Source: Parabacteroides sp. PFB2-10
Lineage (GTDB): Bacteria > Bacteroidota > Bacteroidia > Bacteroidales > Tannerellaceae
NCBI RefSeq assembly: GCF_029893085.1
Contig: NZ_JARXWI010000003.1
Coordinates: 124,001 to 188,000, forward strand
Length of the DNA stretch: 64,000 nucleotides
Direction: 5' to 3'
Shown here: positions 17,208-26,747 of the stretch, piece by piece
How the letters are laid out: each line of letters begins with the position of its first letter
How positions within the stretch are numbered: position 1 is the first letter of the stretch
Notes under the pieces: model-generated
What the model saw: only the letters and a program-made list of their open reading frames with translations
Told to the model about the DNA's origin: nothing
Database searches by the model: none
Program-made: the position numbers and the translations under genes

Positions 17208-17308
17208 AATAATGGAGAATGAAGAATCATTGGGGATTCTTTTATACTTTTATCCGCTGATTTTTCATCGCTTTAATGTTTTGCTAAGCGATTCTTTATT
17301 CTTCATTT
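17208..17308 (+). repeat. Imperfect long hairpin after nrfA
   Basis: AATGGAGAATGAAGAATC pairs with GATTCTTTATTCTTCATT, 16 of 18 positions, across a loop of about 60 bases that contains GCTAAGCGATTC. The arms are built from short GAATGAA-like repeats, like the hairpins near 28.2, 53.5 and 58.0 kb. It lies between nrfA and the ResB-like gene and could protect the nrf transcript or lower read-through. Confidence 0.6.
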
Positions 17309-17315
17309 AACATCT

Positions 17316-18578
17316 ATGGAAGAAAACAAACGAAGCATGTGGCAGTTCCCCTGGCGATATCCGGAGAGCATCGCTTTTGTATTAGGGGTATTGGTTGTCG
17401 GATATGTGTTGCAGGCTTTTATCGGGTCTTTTGATTTTTCATTGCTCTTATGGCCGGTTAACGGGATCCTGGGAGGAGTGGTTATACTGTTGTCACTCCT
17501 TCTTGCCCTGAAACGGAAAAATCCCATTGTGCAATGGCTTTCGGGAGTCCCCATGGCCGTATCGTTGATAGGGGGGCTTCTGCTTTTAGGCCTTTTGATG
17601 GGACTGACCCCTCAGGTAAAACATATTCATCATGGAGATACCAGCCCGGCATCGGTATTGGGACTCCGGCAGATGACTACCTCCTGGCCGTTTGTATTGC
17701 TCTATTTCTTTACTTTATTGTCGTTGGGCACGCTTATCATGCGTCGCCTTTTTCATTTCCGTATAGCGGACTATGCTTTTTACCTGAATCATATAGGCCT
17801 TTGGTTGCTGCTTTTTGCCGCGGGATGGGGTGCGGCTGATATGAAGCGCTATGTGATGCATATACGCGAAGGTGAGGTGGAATGGCGGGTGTATAACGAC
17901 CGGGGCGATGTATTGGAGCTACCTGTCGGCATCCGGCTCAATGACTTCACGATGGAGGAATATCCCCCTCAACTGACTGTGATCGACCGGGAAACGGGGA
18001 ATGCCCAACCAGAGAGCAAACCGGATTACCTCCAATTGGAAGAACTTCCGGTAAGCGGGCGACTGGCTCATTGGGATATAGAGGTGGAACAGTATATCCA
18101 CCAGGCCATTCGGAATAGCGACAGCACCTATCATGAAGTGTTTATGCCGGGCGCCTCTCCGGCTGCTTTGGTCAAAACCGTCGATCGGACGAATGGAGAG
18201 ATCAGCCGGGGATGGATATCTTGTGGAAACAGAGCACAACTTTATATGACGCTTCCGCTGACAAACGAATATATGCTTGTGATGACTCAACCGGAGCCTA
18301 AACGCTTCGTTTCGGATATCAATATCTATACCGAAGATGGGACAGAGGCGCATGCGCTGTTGGCAGTCAACAAGCCACATCGCGCGGGGCCTTGGATGCT
18401 TTATCAGTATGGCTATGATTATGAAGCAGGGAAGCTCTCTTCTTATACCAGTATAGAGCTCGTATACGATCCCTGGGTCGTGGCGGTATATATAGGAATC
18501 ATCTTGTTGGCGGCAGGGTCAGCCTGTATGTTATGGATTGGAAACAGAAGAAAGGAGGCAACGGATGACGTGGAATGA
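17316..18578 (+). CDS. ResB/CcsB-like cytochrome c biogenesis protein
   Basis: The 420-residue product matches the ResB half of the System II cytochrome c synthase. It has three or four membrane helices in about the first 175 residues, a large extracytoplasmic domain (about 180-395), and one C-terminal helix (about 390-410). ResB works with CcsA to present heme and reduced apocytochrome for thioether formation. Here the two halves are separate genes, whereas in Wolinella and Bacteroides relatives (NrfI) they may be fused. The next gene starts inside its last codons, so translation is probably coupled. Position after nrfHA says it serves the nine hemes of NrfH and NrfA. Confidence 0.88.
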   Translation: MEENKRSMWQFPWRYPESIAFVLGVLVVGYVLQAFIGSFDFSLLLWPVNGILGGVVILLSLLLALKRKNPIVQWLSGVPMAVSLIGGLLLLGLLMGLTPQVKHIHHGDTSPASVLGLRQMTTSWPFVLLYFFTLLSLGTLIMRRLFHFRIADYAFYLNHIGLWLLLFAAGWGAADMKRYVMHIREGEVEWRVYNDRGDVLELPVGIRLNDFTMEEYPPQLTVIDRETGNAQPESKPDYLQLEELPVSGRLAHWDIEVEQYIHQAIRNSDSTYHEVFMPGASPAALVKTVDRTNGEISRGWISCGNRAQLYMTLPLTNEYMLVMTQPEPKRFVSDINIYTEDGTEAHALLAVNKPHRAGPWMLYQYGYDYEAGKLSSYTSIELVYDPWVVAVYIGIILLAAGSACMLWIGNRRKEATDDVE

Positions 18579-19347
18579 ATTTATATGGTTTGCTCTTCCG
18601 GCGATGTTGCTTTGGATCTCTGCCGGTGTATTGGTCTATACCCGCCTGAAACGCTCCGTGGTAGACGGGATCATGTTGGCAGGCATAGGCGTTTTTGTCG
18701 CTTTTATGGTTGGCTTCTGGATCGGACTGGAGCGTCCGCCCTTGCGTACGATGGGAGAAACGCGCCTGTGGTATTCCCTCTTTCTTTCAGTGATTGGTTT
18801 TCTTACTTATAAACGTTGGAAATACAATTGGCTGCTCTCATTCAGTAGCCTGATGGCTTGTGTCTTTGTCTGCATCAATATCTTTAAACCGGAGATCCAT
18901 TCTAAAAACCTGATGCCGGCTTTGCAGAGTATCTGGTTTGTGCCGCATGTGACCTCGTATATCCTTTCGTATGCCATGCTCGGAGCCGCTACGATTGCCT
19001 CCTTCATTCAGATACGCAAACAGGGCAGAGGGCTGGCGGATCAGCAGCTGTATCACCTAATGGATAACCTGGTGTATGCCGGCTTTGGCTTCCTTATGTT
19101 GGGGCTTCTGATGGGTTGTGTATGGGCGAAAGAGGCCTGGGGGCACTATTGGTCATGGGATCCGAAAGAGACCTGGGCGTTTGTTACCGCGGCGGCTTAC
19201 CTGATGTATATCCACATGCGCCTGCGCAAATGGCATCCCACCTTTACGCTTTGGCTATTGCCCATTGCTTTTATCCTATTGATGATTACCTGGATCGGTG
19301 TCAACTACCTGCCATCGGCGCAGGGTAGCGTGCATACCTATTCCTGA
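18565..19347 (+). CDS. ccsA: CcsA/CcmC-like cytochrome c biogenesis protein
   Basis: The 260-residue membrane protein has about eight hydrophobic segments. It carries the tryptophan-rich WWD signature WGHYWSWDPKETWAF near residues 192-206, which holds heme for transfer. Flanking histidines are at PHVTSY near 131 and late in the sequence (SVHTYS). I used the ATG at 18565 (MTWNEFIWFA), preceded by AAAGGAGG at 18551-18558 with a good spacing. It overlaps the end of the ResB-like gene by 14 bases, which supports a coupled two-protein synthase. The stop is 7 bases from the AraC fragment that marks the end of this intact region. Confidence 0.92.
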   Translation: MTWNEFIWFALPAMLLWISAGVLVYTRLKRSVVDGIMLAGIGVFVAFMVGFWIGLERPPLRTMGETRLWYSLFLSVIGFLTYKRWKYNWLLSFSSLMACVFVCINIFKPEIHSKNLMPALQSIWFVPHVTSYILSYAMLGAATIASFIQIRKQGRGLADQQLYHLMDNLVYAGFGFLMLGLLMGCVWAKEAWGHYWSWDPKETWAFVTAAAYLMYIHMRLRKWHPTFTLWLLPIAFILLMITWIGVNYLPSAQGSVHTYS

Positions 19348-19354
19348 ATGCGGC

Positions 19355-19570
19355 TTAGTCGCTATGGACATCCCTGTAGACTTTAGGAGTCATACCCACA
19401 TGCTTCTTGAAATATTTGCTAAAGAAAGAGGAATTGGGGAAATTTAATTCATCCGATATCTGCAGAATGGTTTTGTCGGTGCTGACCAACAGGAGCCGGG
19501 CATGGCTGATGATATGGTGATCGATACAGCCTTTGGAGGTAATGCCGCTGACCTCTTTACAGATGGAGGT
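19355..19570 (-). pseudogene. AraC-family regulator remnant, C-terminal HTH only
   Basis: Reading leftward, the last 70 or so codons encode a normal AraC HTH: KEVSGITSKG, then STDKTILQISDELNFPNSSF and SKYFKKHVGMTPKVYR, ending with a proper stop. Homology stops abruptly near 19565-19570, where the opposite strand becomes an RND pump. The frame beyond this point is only the antisense of the pump and has no AraC-like content. The N-terminal ligand domain and the start are gone. The usual order in Bacteroidales is a regulator diverging from an efflux operon, so a deletion that removed the start of both is the simplest account. Confidence 0.88.
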
Positions 19571-21625
19571 ATGGGCTTCCGGTCGGGGCTTATCCTGGGA
19601 CTGAACCTGGCAATCATTGTTTTCGGCTCCATGCTGGTATTGGATATCTTCGATGGTACACTGCAACGGGTTTCGTTGGCCTCTTTTGTGTTGGCGATGG
19701 GGATGCTGGTCGATAACGCCATTGTGATACTCGACGGCATACAGGTCGATCTGCAACGGGGTGTTCCCCGGCGGGAGGCACTGACATCGATCGGACGGAA
19801 GACGGCGATGCCGCTACTGGGCGCCACACTGATTGCGATCCTGGCATTCTTTCCGATCTTTCTCTCGCCCGACACGGCAGGCATCTATGTGCGCGATCTC
19901 TTTATCGTACTGGCCGTTTCGCTGTTGATGAGCTGGGTGCTTGCGTTGACGCTGGTACCGGTTCATGCCGACAAATCGTTGAAGGTAAAGGTGAATAAGG
20001 GGAACGAAGATCCTTATAATAATAAATATTACAACCTGTTGCGCAGGGTGTTGACCTGGGGGCTGTCTCATCGCATGGTGACCTTGGGTGTCGGTATTGC
20101 CTTAGTCTTGGTGAGTCTCTTCTGTTACCGTTTCCTTCCCCAGGGCTTTTTCCCTGATATGGACTACGATCAGTTGTATATCGAATATAAACTTCCTGAA
20201 GGAATCAACAGCACACGTGTGAAAGAAGATCTTAAAACGATTGAAGATTATCTATTGTCGCGCGAAGAGGTGACCCATGTAACTACCTCGATCGGCGCTA
20301 CCCCCAGCCGTTATAACCTGGTGCGCAGCATAGCCGACCCTTCCCTGTCGTATGGCGAACTGATTGTCGACTACACCTCGCCCAAAGCGTTGGTGGCTAC
20401 GATGGGCGAGATACAGGACTACCTCAATGAGAACTATCCCGATGCTTATGTGCGTCTGAAACGATACAACCTGATGTATAAAGATTATCCGATTGAAGTA
20501 CAATTCAGTGGTCCAGATCCGGCCGTCTTACGCGAACTGACGGCACAGGCGGTGGATATCATGAACGAAAGCCCCCAACTGTATATGGTCACCACCGACT
20601 GGGAACCGAAGGTGCCGACGCTGATGGTCGACTATAACCAACCGATTGCCCGGAATATCGGACTAAGCCGCCAGGATGTAGGACTCTCGCTGATGACCGC
20701 GACCGATGGCATCCCGACCGCCACCTTCTATGAAGGGATCGAGAGCAAAACGATCTATGTGAAATGTGTCGATAAAGAGGGAAACCCGATCGAATCGCTC
20801 GAAAACACGCCGGTATTCAGTATGATGCCTTCCCTTTCGGGTATCGATAAGCAAACCGTGCAGGGCTTGATTATGGGTACGGTAACAGAAGAAGACCTGC
20901 TTGCTTCCGCCCTGCAGACCGTGCCGTTGAGCCAAGCCTCTAACGGACTAAAGGTCGTATGGGAAGAGCCGGTGGTGATCCGTCGCGACGGCGAACGGGC
21001 GATGCGTGCCCAATGTAATCCGTTGCCGGGTTATGCCGTGGAGAATTCGCGCCAGACCATTGTCGAACAGATCGAAAACATCCCGCTTCCCGAAGGCTAC
21101 AGTATGAAATGGGAGGGCGAACGGAGCGCAAGCGAGCAGTCGATGAAATACCTTTTTATGAATTATCCGCTGGCCATTGTGTTGATGATTGCTATTCTGA
21201 TCATGCTTTTTAAAGACTACAAGAAACCGGTGATCATCATTCTTTGCCTGCCGTTATTGTTTATCGGTGTGGTATTCAGCGTGCTTCTCTCCGGAAAAAC
21301 CTTTGGTTTTGTGGCGATCGTGGCCACCTTGGGACTGGTTGGGATGCTGATCAAGAACGGCATCGTATTAATGGATGAGATTACCCTTCAGATCGGAAGC
21401 GGCAAGGAACCGGTCAAAGCCTTATTGGATAGCTCGGCAAGCCGTTTCCGTCCTGTCATGCTGGCCTCGCTGACCACTATCTTAGGTATGATTCCTCTGT
21501 TGGGCGACTCGCTGTTCGGACCGGCGGCTGTGGTGATCATGGGCGGATTATTGGTGGGCACACTGATTACCCTATTGTTTATCCCGGTCTTGTATGCTCT
21601 CTTTTTCAAAATAAAGACGAATTAA
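19571..21625 (+). pseudogene. RND efflux transporter, N-terminal third missing
   Basis: About 684 residues remain of a family usually 1,000-1,050 long. The first recognisable part, GFRSGLILGLNLAIIVFG, corresponds to transmembrane helix 2. Helix 4 follows with the LVDNAIV motif (second proton-relay acid replaced by N, as in some relatives). The second periplasmic half and helices 7-12 appear intact to the C-terminus. Helix 1 and the first porter subdomains PN1/PN2 are missing, so a working pump is unlikely. An open frame extends upstream to 19502, but those residues are antisense to the AraC remnant. No membrane-fusion protein gene is present. The TolC-type gene follows after 23 bases. Confidence 0.9.
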
Positions 21626-21648
21626 TAACTCCATAGAAACGCATAGAA

Positions 21649-23028
21649 ATGAATCCGATAAAATATATAACGCTGATCGTTGCCGGTCTGTTCTGTTCCC
21701 TTTTCCTGTATGGTCAGGGCATGACATTGGAAGCGTGTCGCCGCATGGCATTGGAAAACAACAAGCAGATTGCGATCGCTGAACGCACGAAGGAGAAAGC
21801 GCATCTGACCGTGCAGGCTACGAAGACTAATTTCCTGCCGAAGCTGTCCGCGCAGGGGCTGGGCTATTACAATAATTCAAGCCGGGATCTGAACCTTAAG
21901 ATGGGGCAGATGACCCTGTTTGATCCCAATGACCTGAGCGGCATGGTGCCTGCGGAATTGATGCCTCTCCTCAGCCAGTTCTCCGTTCTGGATATCCCTG
22001 ATATGAATTTCAACCTGAAGACATCTAACACATACGTGGCAGGCGTGAACCTGGAGCAACCGATCTATATGGGTGGAAAGATTACGTCGGCCTATAAGAT
22101 GTCGAAGGTGGGAGATGAGATTGCGGGCTTGAACCGTGAACTGACAGAATACGAGATTATCCTGGCCACCGACAAAGCCTATTGGGCCTGTGTGCAGGCA
22201 CGTGAGTTGGAGAAGTCTGCCGCGCAATTCAAAACAACGGTCGAAGAGTTCCACCGGGTAGTACAGAATGCCTGTGAAGCCGGCATGAAGTCGAAAAACG
22301 ATGTTATGAAGGTGCAGGTACAACTCAATCAGGCGGAACTGCAACTGCGCCGGGCGGAAAACGGCGTACGTCTCTCGCGCATGAATCTCTGCCACCTCCT
22401 TGGGCTTCCGCTTCAAAGCGAAATAATGCCAACGGAGAACTTCTCGGAACAGTCTTTTGAACTCAGCGGCATGGCCGATATCACCGCGCGTCCCGATTGG
22501 GCGATCCTCGACAAACAGATTGAACTAAAAAAGTACGAGAAACAATATGTCCGGAGCGACTTCCTCCCTCAGGTCGGCGTGCGCGGCTCTTACAATTACA
22601 TCCATGGCATCCGGCTGAACAACGACCCTCTTTTCGATGGTGGCTCTTTTTCAGCGATGGTCTCCGTGCGTATCCCTCTGTTCAATTGGGGAGAGGGCGT
22701 CAAGAAGGTAAAGGCCGCCGAGCGGGAACGTCAGATCATGCAGTTGCAACGCGACGATCTGGGTGAAAAGATGTCTCTGGAAGTGGAACAAGCCCTGAAC
22801 CTCTACAACGAAGCCTTACTTGAGATTAGACTCACCCGCCAGGCACTCGAGCAGACTGAAGAAAACCTACGCATGAGCCAAGACCATTATAATGCCGGGT
22901 TGGAAACAATCTCCGACTACCTGGAAGCGCAGACGCTCCGCCAACAGGCTGATGGTGAATACATCATCGCCCGCACAAAGCTGGAGATCCACAAAACGGA
23001 GTATCTGAAAGCAACCGGGAGGTTGTGA
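21649..23028 (+). CDS. TolC-family outer membrane efflux protein
   Basis: The 459-residue product has a signal peptide (about residues 1-24, ending LFLYGQ). It shows two OEP repeats of long amphipathic helices and short barrel strands, with ALENNKQIAIAE near 38 and YNAGLETISDYLEAQTLRQ near 411-429, typical of this family. It would form the trimeric exit duct for an RND or ABC pump. It looks complete, but its own pump gene upstream is truncated and the adaptor is gone. It may therefore be an orphan, work with pumps encoded elsewhere, or be on the way to loss. Confidence 0.92.
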   Translation: MNPIKYITLIVAGLFCSLFLYGQGMTLEACRRMALENNKQIAIAERTKEKAHLTVQATKTNFLPKLSAQGLGYYNNSSRDLNLKMGQMTLFDPNDLSGMVPAELMPLLSQFSVLDIPDMNFNLKTSNTYVAGVNLEQPIYMGGKITSAYKMSKVGDEIAGLNRELTEYEIILATDKAYWACVQARELEKSAAQFKTTVEEFHRVVQNACEAGMKSKNDVMKVQVQLNQAELQLRRAENGVRLSRMNLCHLLGLPLQSEIMPTENFSEQSFELSGMADITARPDWAILDKQIELKKYEKQYVRSDFLPQVGVRGSYNYIHGIRLNNDPLFDGGSFSAMVSVRIPLFNWGEGVKKVKAAERERQIMQLQRDDLGEKMSLEVEQALNLYNEALLEIRLTRQALEQTEENLRMSQDHYNAGLETISDYLEAQTLRQQADGEYIIARTKLEIHKTEYLKATGRL

Positions 23029-23073
23029 AATTGACATTTTGCTCTGCACTTCGCTTCGCTCGCTAAGCGATTA

Positions 23074-23192
23074 TCAAATTGTCAAAAACGCGGGACTTTT
23101 TTTCCGAACTCCCGGGACTTTTTTCACAAACTCCCGGGAGAAACATTTTTTAACGTATCATATTGTAAAGCAAAATGGGCTTTTTGCTTACA
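23074..23192 (-). repeat. Composite intergenic repeat, copy A
   Basis: Read on the minus strand: a TGTAAGC/TTTACA hairpin (23164-23192), a spacer ending AAAAAATG, then three units of about 21-22 bases containing CTCCCGGGAGTTTG, AGTCCCGGGAGTT and AGTCCCGCG, and a TTGACAATTTGA end. It lies between the TolC-type gene and the Nim-like gene. The flank at 23050-23073 carries CGCTTCGCTCGCTAAGCGATTA, which resembles the loop of the hairpins near 28.2 and 57.95 kb. Confidence 0.8.
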
Positions 23193-23254
23193 TTTTGTCA
23201 AACGGAGATTGCTTAGCCAAAGGAGCAGATCAAACAGCGTTCGCTGTAAAATAG

Positions 23255-23262
23255 TATATTTG
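23255..23262 (+). promoter_or_regulatory. -7 element directly before the Nim-like gene
   Basis: TATATTTG matches TAnnTTTG and ends only 5 bases before the ATG at 23268. The predicted start site would coincide with the start codon, so the message could be leaderless. No TTTG is seen 19 bases upstream. Confidence 0.45.
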
Positions 23263-23267
23263 TACAC

Positions 23268-23753
23268 ATGATACAATACAATAACAGCTCTGTACGCCGG
23301 CAGGATCGGTTGCTTCCTGAAGAAAGGGCGCTTCAGCTTCTGCGTGAAGGGGAATATGGCTATTTGTCGATGACACTTGAAAACGGTAAGGCCTATGGCA
23401 TACCGCTCAATTATGTATGGACGGGAGAGGTCGTTTATTTCCACTGTGCGCCGGAAGGCATAAAGCTAAAAGCTATGGAGAAGAATCCGGCTGTCTCTTT
23501 TTGTGTGGTCGGGCATACGCATGTGCTTTCTGCTAAATTCACAACAGCCTATGAAAGTATTGTTGTCGACGGGCGGATGGAGCTTGTGGCGGATGACGAA
23601 GAGCGTATGAAAGCCCTCGAAGCAATTATCGACAAATACTCCCCCGAACATAAAGTCGTTGGTCTGAAATATGCGAAAGGATCGTTCCACAGGACATACC
23701 TGTTGCGCTTAACGCCTGAGCGCATGACCGGAAAATGCAAACAAAACCTGTAA
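23268..23753 (+). CDS. Nim-like pyridoxamine-phosphate-oxidase-family flavoprotein
   Basis: The 161-residue protein fits the small split-barrel FMN-binding family that includes NimA-type nitroimidazole reductases. It has VRRQDRLLPEE near residues 9-19, the GYLSM..GKAYGIPLNYVW strand pair near 31-51, an HCAPEG turn near 59 and an SFCVVG strand near 77. Nim proteins reduce the nitro group of 5-nitroimidazoles to an amine, but most family members in anaerobes are not resistance genes. I therefore infer only FMN binding and possible nitroreductase or heme/flavin oxidoreductase activity. It is convergent with the next gene, 2 bases apart. Confidence 0.88.
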   Translation: MIQYNNSSVRRQDRLLPEERALQLLREGEYGYLSMTLENGKAYGIPLNYVWTGEVVYFHCAPEGIKLKAMEKNPAVSFCVVGHTHVLSAKFTTAYESIVVDGRMELVADDEERMKALEAIIDKYSPEHKVVGLKYAKGSFHRTYLLRLTPERMTGKCKQNL

Positions 23754-23755
23754 GA

Positions 23756-26623
23756 TCAGAAGCTGACGGAGAATAAACCCTCGACCTGGAAACTGCCATA
23801 ATCAATAGGTTGCGTGAAACGCATTCCCACAGACAGGGGATAGCTCATGCGGATGACGTTCAGGTCGAAGATCATGTCTAATCCGGCAGCGCTTTGCTGT
23901 CTCCATCCGCTGGATTCATTTGCCTGATTCTTTGTCAGGTCATAGAAGAGGTTGCTGCGGACGCGCTGCAGGTAAAGTAGTCCTGCCAGGTTCCAGTCGG
24001 GCGAGGCAATCGTGAAGGAATAGTCGGCCTTGAAAGCCATCTGCTGGCGGGTCTGGTAGATATAGCCATATCCCCTGGGCTTGTCGATAAGGCGGGTAGG
24101 CATATACATCCAATTCTTATCTATACTTTGGTATTGATAACCCAGGCGAAGCATAAGTCCATGGTTCTGCATAATCCCCGGCCAGTAAGTAGTCAGCCGG
24201 GCAGCATACAGGCTACCGAAATTCTCATCGTCGAAAGGCATGGCAAGGTGTTGCAACCGCAGTTGATAGCCCCACTTTGGCAATAGGTCGCGCTGCGCCA
24301 TGCGGCGATAGTTGTAGAAGCGGAGTTCGGAAAGGATATATTGAAAGTCTTTGAACTTCTTACTGTCGTGTTGCTGATACCGGTTGTTGGTATAATAATA
24401 GGTAACCGAAGGCTGTATGCCTCGTATATAATGATTCTTCGTCAGGTTGAAGGGAATATAGATGCGTGCCTCTCCTTCCAGGCGATTACGACCGGTTAGA
24501 TGGGTTTCCGTCACCTCTTTATTATCTTTGTCCAACTTCCATGACATATCGAAAGCTTTACTGCCGTAGTCCAATTTCAGATCGATCACCGGATACCAGC
24601 CCGTATAAGTAAAAGAAAGTTTGCCGTGGTGATATCCTTTGTTGTAATACCAACCCACCTGGGTGATGGCGGTGTTCAACGCGTTTTGAGAGAATAGCGA
24701 TATGCCGGGCTTCACAATAGTGGTCAGGTCATCACCACTGAAGTTCATCAGGTCACTCACGTCATAATAGATGGGTGCCCAACTGTGGATGTGAAACAGG
24801 TTTGCCCCTTTGCGGTAAGGCTTGGGTTCAAAGGGAATAGGCGTCCATGTAGCGGTATCGATATTGAAAGCCTCCTGCTTGGCCAATGTCTCTGCCAACG
24901 CGAAGCGATAGGGGTGATCGAAGTCGGCTTCTTCGGCGCGTAATGAATCGAGCGGAAGCGTTGCGATCCGATATCCTTTTGCCTGGTAGTCGGCGAAGAG
25001 GAGGTTTTTCTTATCGGCTGAGAGTGTCGGCTGGAAAGCCCCAAAACGTGCGGCGCTTATCCGGCTGATCTGCCGGGAGTCTGTATTCAGGGCGTAAATA
25101 TTATTGGTTCCATTCAATCCGGATTCAAAGTAAAGGATTCCATTGTGCCAATAGGGCGAGGTGATATTGACTGAAGTTGGGGGAAGAAGTTCCCGGCTTT
25201 CTCCGGTCAACAGGTTCAGTTGCCGGATAGATAACCCTTGATTATCCAGGGCAAGAGCTATCACCTGATTCTTTTCCCCGAAGGTCAATTCTTTGGCAAA
25301 GGCATTTTCCGGCAAGGTATAATGGGCGATCTCTTCGCCATTTTCAGCATTTAATACTATGATTTTGTTTGTGCCGTCGGGCAAAGGGGACGATACAGCG
25401 ATTCGTTTGCCTTCCGGATCAACGGCTGGAGAGAGATAACGCTTCCCGGGGGTCAGGATCTGTGTCTTGCCGGTTTGTAGGTCATATTGCTTGATAACCG
25501 CATAATTCTCATGCGTCCAGCGGGGACCACCCACGATCTCCGACCAATAAACCTTATGTCCATATAATTGAATGCGGCCATTGAGGATGCCGACGTAAGT
25601 GAGTCGCTTCTCTTTTCCATGCGTAAGAGCAACCAGGGCGTTGATATCATGCAGGCTCGACTTGACGGCAATGACCGTATGTTTGTTAAGCGATTGCGGA
25701 TAACGGTAGGAGGTATAACGCGAAACCGCGGGAGAGGCGTAGGAAGGTATCCGGTAGTCTTTGTCCTGCTCTTTCCATTCTTTTTCCAGGAAAGAAAAAG
25801 TATTATTGAAAAGATCATTTACACCGCCGCCCGTATGATATTTTATGGCATTGATAAATGGGGGAAGATGAAGAAAACGGCTGACATAACGGCTGGTGAT
25901 CTTATCCCATATATCCGCTCCGTAGGTCTGTTTGGCATACGAAGTCATATTATAACCCAGTGTGTAATAATCGCCTGTATAGTCTTTATAGGAACCCAGA
26001 TACCATTTATCAAACGAGAAGGGCTTATCGGACATGATTTGCGCGCGGTATGCCATGTGGAACTCCGGCAATCGACCACGCCCACTGTTCGACATAGCTG
26101 TTTCGACCCCTACCGCGTCTCCTTCAAAAAACCATTTGGTGGCAAACAAAGAGGTGACACCAGCCGCCTGTTCTCCGATCAGGAAATACAAGGGACGGAA
26201 GATTCCGGTCATGAGTTTGCTGGTTTGAACCACATGGCGCGATTCATGAAGCACCAGGTGTTTCGTCCAGGCTTGCGATTCTATCTTATAAGAGGGAGTC
26301 GTGACCAGCTCCATGCGGCGCGGCGTCCAGGCCACCATACCGTTCGATTGCATATTGCCCGGATGCAAGACTACCGGGAAGATAGATTTGCGTGGCATAC
26401 TAATCGTTTTCTGAACTTGCGGAAACAGATGTTCTAACTGGAGGGCATATTGATAAGCCATCGAATCCATCCCTTGCGGATAGATCAGTTTATAATGGGA
26501 GAGGTTTACATAATTCCATTTGTAGCGTGCCGGATCGTTTCCGTAATTCACAAACTGCGCTTTACTTTTCAGGAAGGGACACAAGCAACACAAAATGATA
26601 ATAAGATATCTTGATGCAGACAT
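23756..26623 (-). CDS. Large outer-membrane protein: HEXXH peptidase-like domain, beta-propeller, C-terminal barrel
   Basis: The 955-residue product has a signal peptide (about 1-22). An N-terminal domain carries HESRH (126-130), a zinc HEXXH motif, and WFFEGDA near 164-170 as the probable third ligand of a gluzincin-type peptidase. Residues about 290-560 hold repeated WD40/TolB-like blades with phrases such as SPAVDPEGKRIAVSS and PTLSADKKNLLF. From about 610 to the C-terminal phenylalanine, alternating strands rich in Y, W and F look like an outer-membrane barrel. I know of no characterised protein with this full order. A surface-attached peptidase acting with a built-in barrel anchor is the simplest reading. 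A TAGTTTTG -7 element lies at 26641-26648 (minus). Confidence 0.85.
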   Translation of the reverse strand: MSASRYLIIILCCLCPFLKSKAQFVNYGNDPARYKWNYVNLSHYKLIYPQGMDSMAYQYALQLEHLFPQVQKTISMPRKSIFPVVLHPGNMQSNGMVAWTPRRMELVTTPSYKIESQAWTKHLVLHESRHVVQTSKLMTGIFRPLYFLIGEQAAGVTSLFATKWFFEGDAVGVETAMSNSGRGRLPEFHMAYRAQIMSDKPFSFDKWYLGSYKDYTGDYYTLGYNMTSYAKQTYGADIWDKITSRYVSRFLHLPPFINAIKYHTGGGVNDLFNNTFSFLEKEWKEQDKDYRIPSYASPAVSRYTSYRYPQSLNKHTVIAVKSSLHDINALVALTHGKEKRLTYVGILNGRIQLYGHKVYWSEIVGGPRWTHENYAVIKQYDLQTGKTQILTPGKRYLSPAVDPEGKRIAVSSPLPDGTNKIIVLNAENGEEIAHYTLPENAFAKELTFGEKNQVIALALDNQGLSIRQLNLLTGESRELLPPTSVNITSPYWHNGILYFESGLNGTNNIYALNTDSRQISRISAARFGAFQPTLSADKKNLLFADYQAKGYRIATLPLDSLRAEEADFDHPYRFALAETLAKQEAFNIDTATWTPIPFEPKPYRKGANLFHIHSWAPIYYDVSDLMNFSGDDLTTIVKPGISLFSQNALNTAITQVGWYYNKGYHHGKLSFTYTGWYPVIDLKLDYGSKAFDMSWKLDKDNKEVTETHLTGRNRLEGEARIYIPFNLTKNHYIRGIQPSVTYYYTNNRYQQHDSKKFKDFQYILSELRFYNYRRMAQRDLLPKWGYQLRLQHLAMPFDDENFGSLYAARLTTYWPGIMQNHGLMLRLGYQYQSIDKNWMYMPTRLIDKPRGYGYIYQTRQQMAFKADYSFTIASPDWNLAGLLYLQRVRSNLFYDLTKNQANESSGWRQQSAAGLDMIFDLNVIRMSYPLSVGMRFTQPIDYGSFQVEGLFSVSF

Positions 26624-26691
26624 AATTTTCAGCTAATATGCAAAACTATACATTATTCCGCACAAAAAAGCTATCTGCCGGATGGAATGAT

Positions 26692-26725
26692 AAAAAAACT
26701 CCGTACGGCAATAGCCATACGGAGT
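26692..26725 (-). terminator. Intrinsic terminator after the PepSY-like lipoprotein gene
   Basis: On the minus strand ACTCCGTATGGC pairs with GCCGTACGGAGT around TATT, followed by a run of T. It begins 23 bases past the stop of the 280-residue PepSY-like gene. Confidence 0.9.
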
Positions 26726-26747
26726 CACCACACACGATACGAACCGC

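Noticed and set aside
19355-19756. The full 133-codon leftward frame as an intact small AraC protein
   Set aside because: Only its last 70 or so codons are AraC-like; the rest is the antisense of the RND gene, so it is a remnant, not a gene of its own.
23268-23753. A nitroimidazole-resistance nim gene
   Set aside because: Family likeness is clear, but most relatives are chromosomal flavoproteins; no insertion sequence promoter lies upstream, so resistance should not be claimed.
25568-26437. A 289-codon plus-strand frame opposite the large outer-membrane protein gene
   Set aside because: The minus strand has a signal peptide, HEXXH and a continuous 955-residue frame; the plus frame has no domain.
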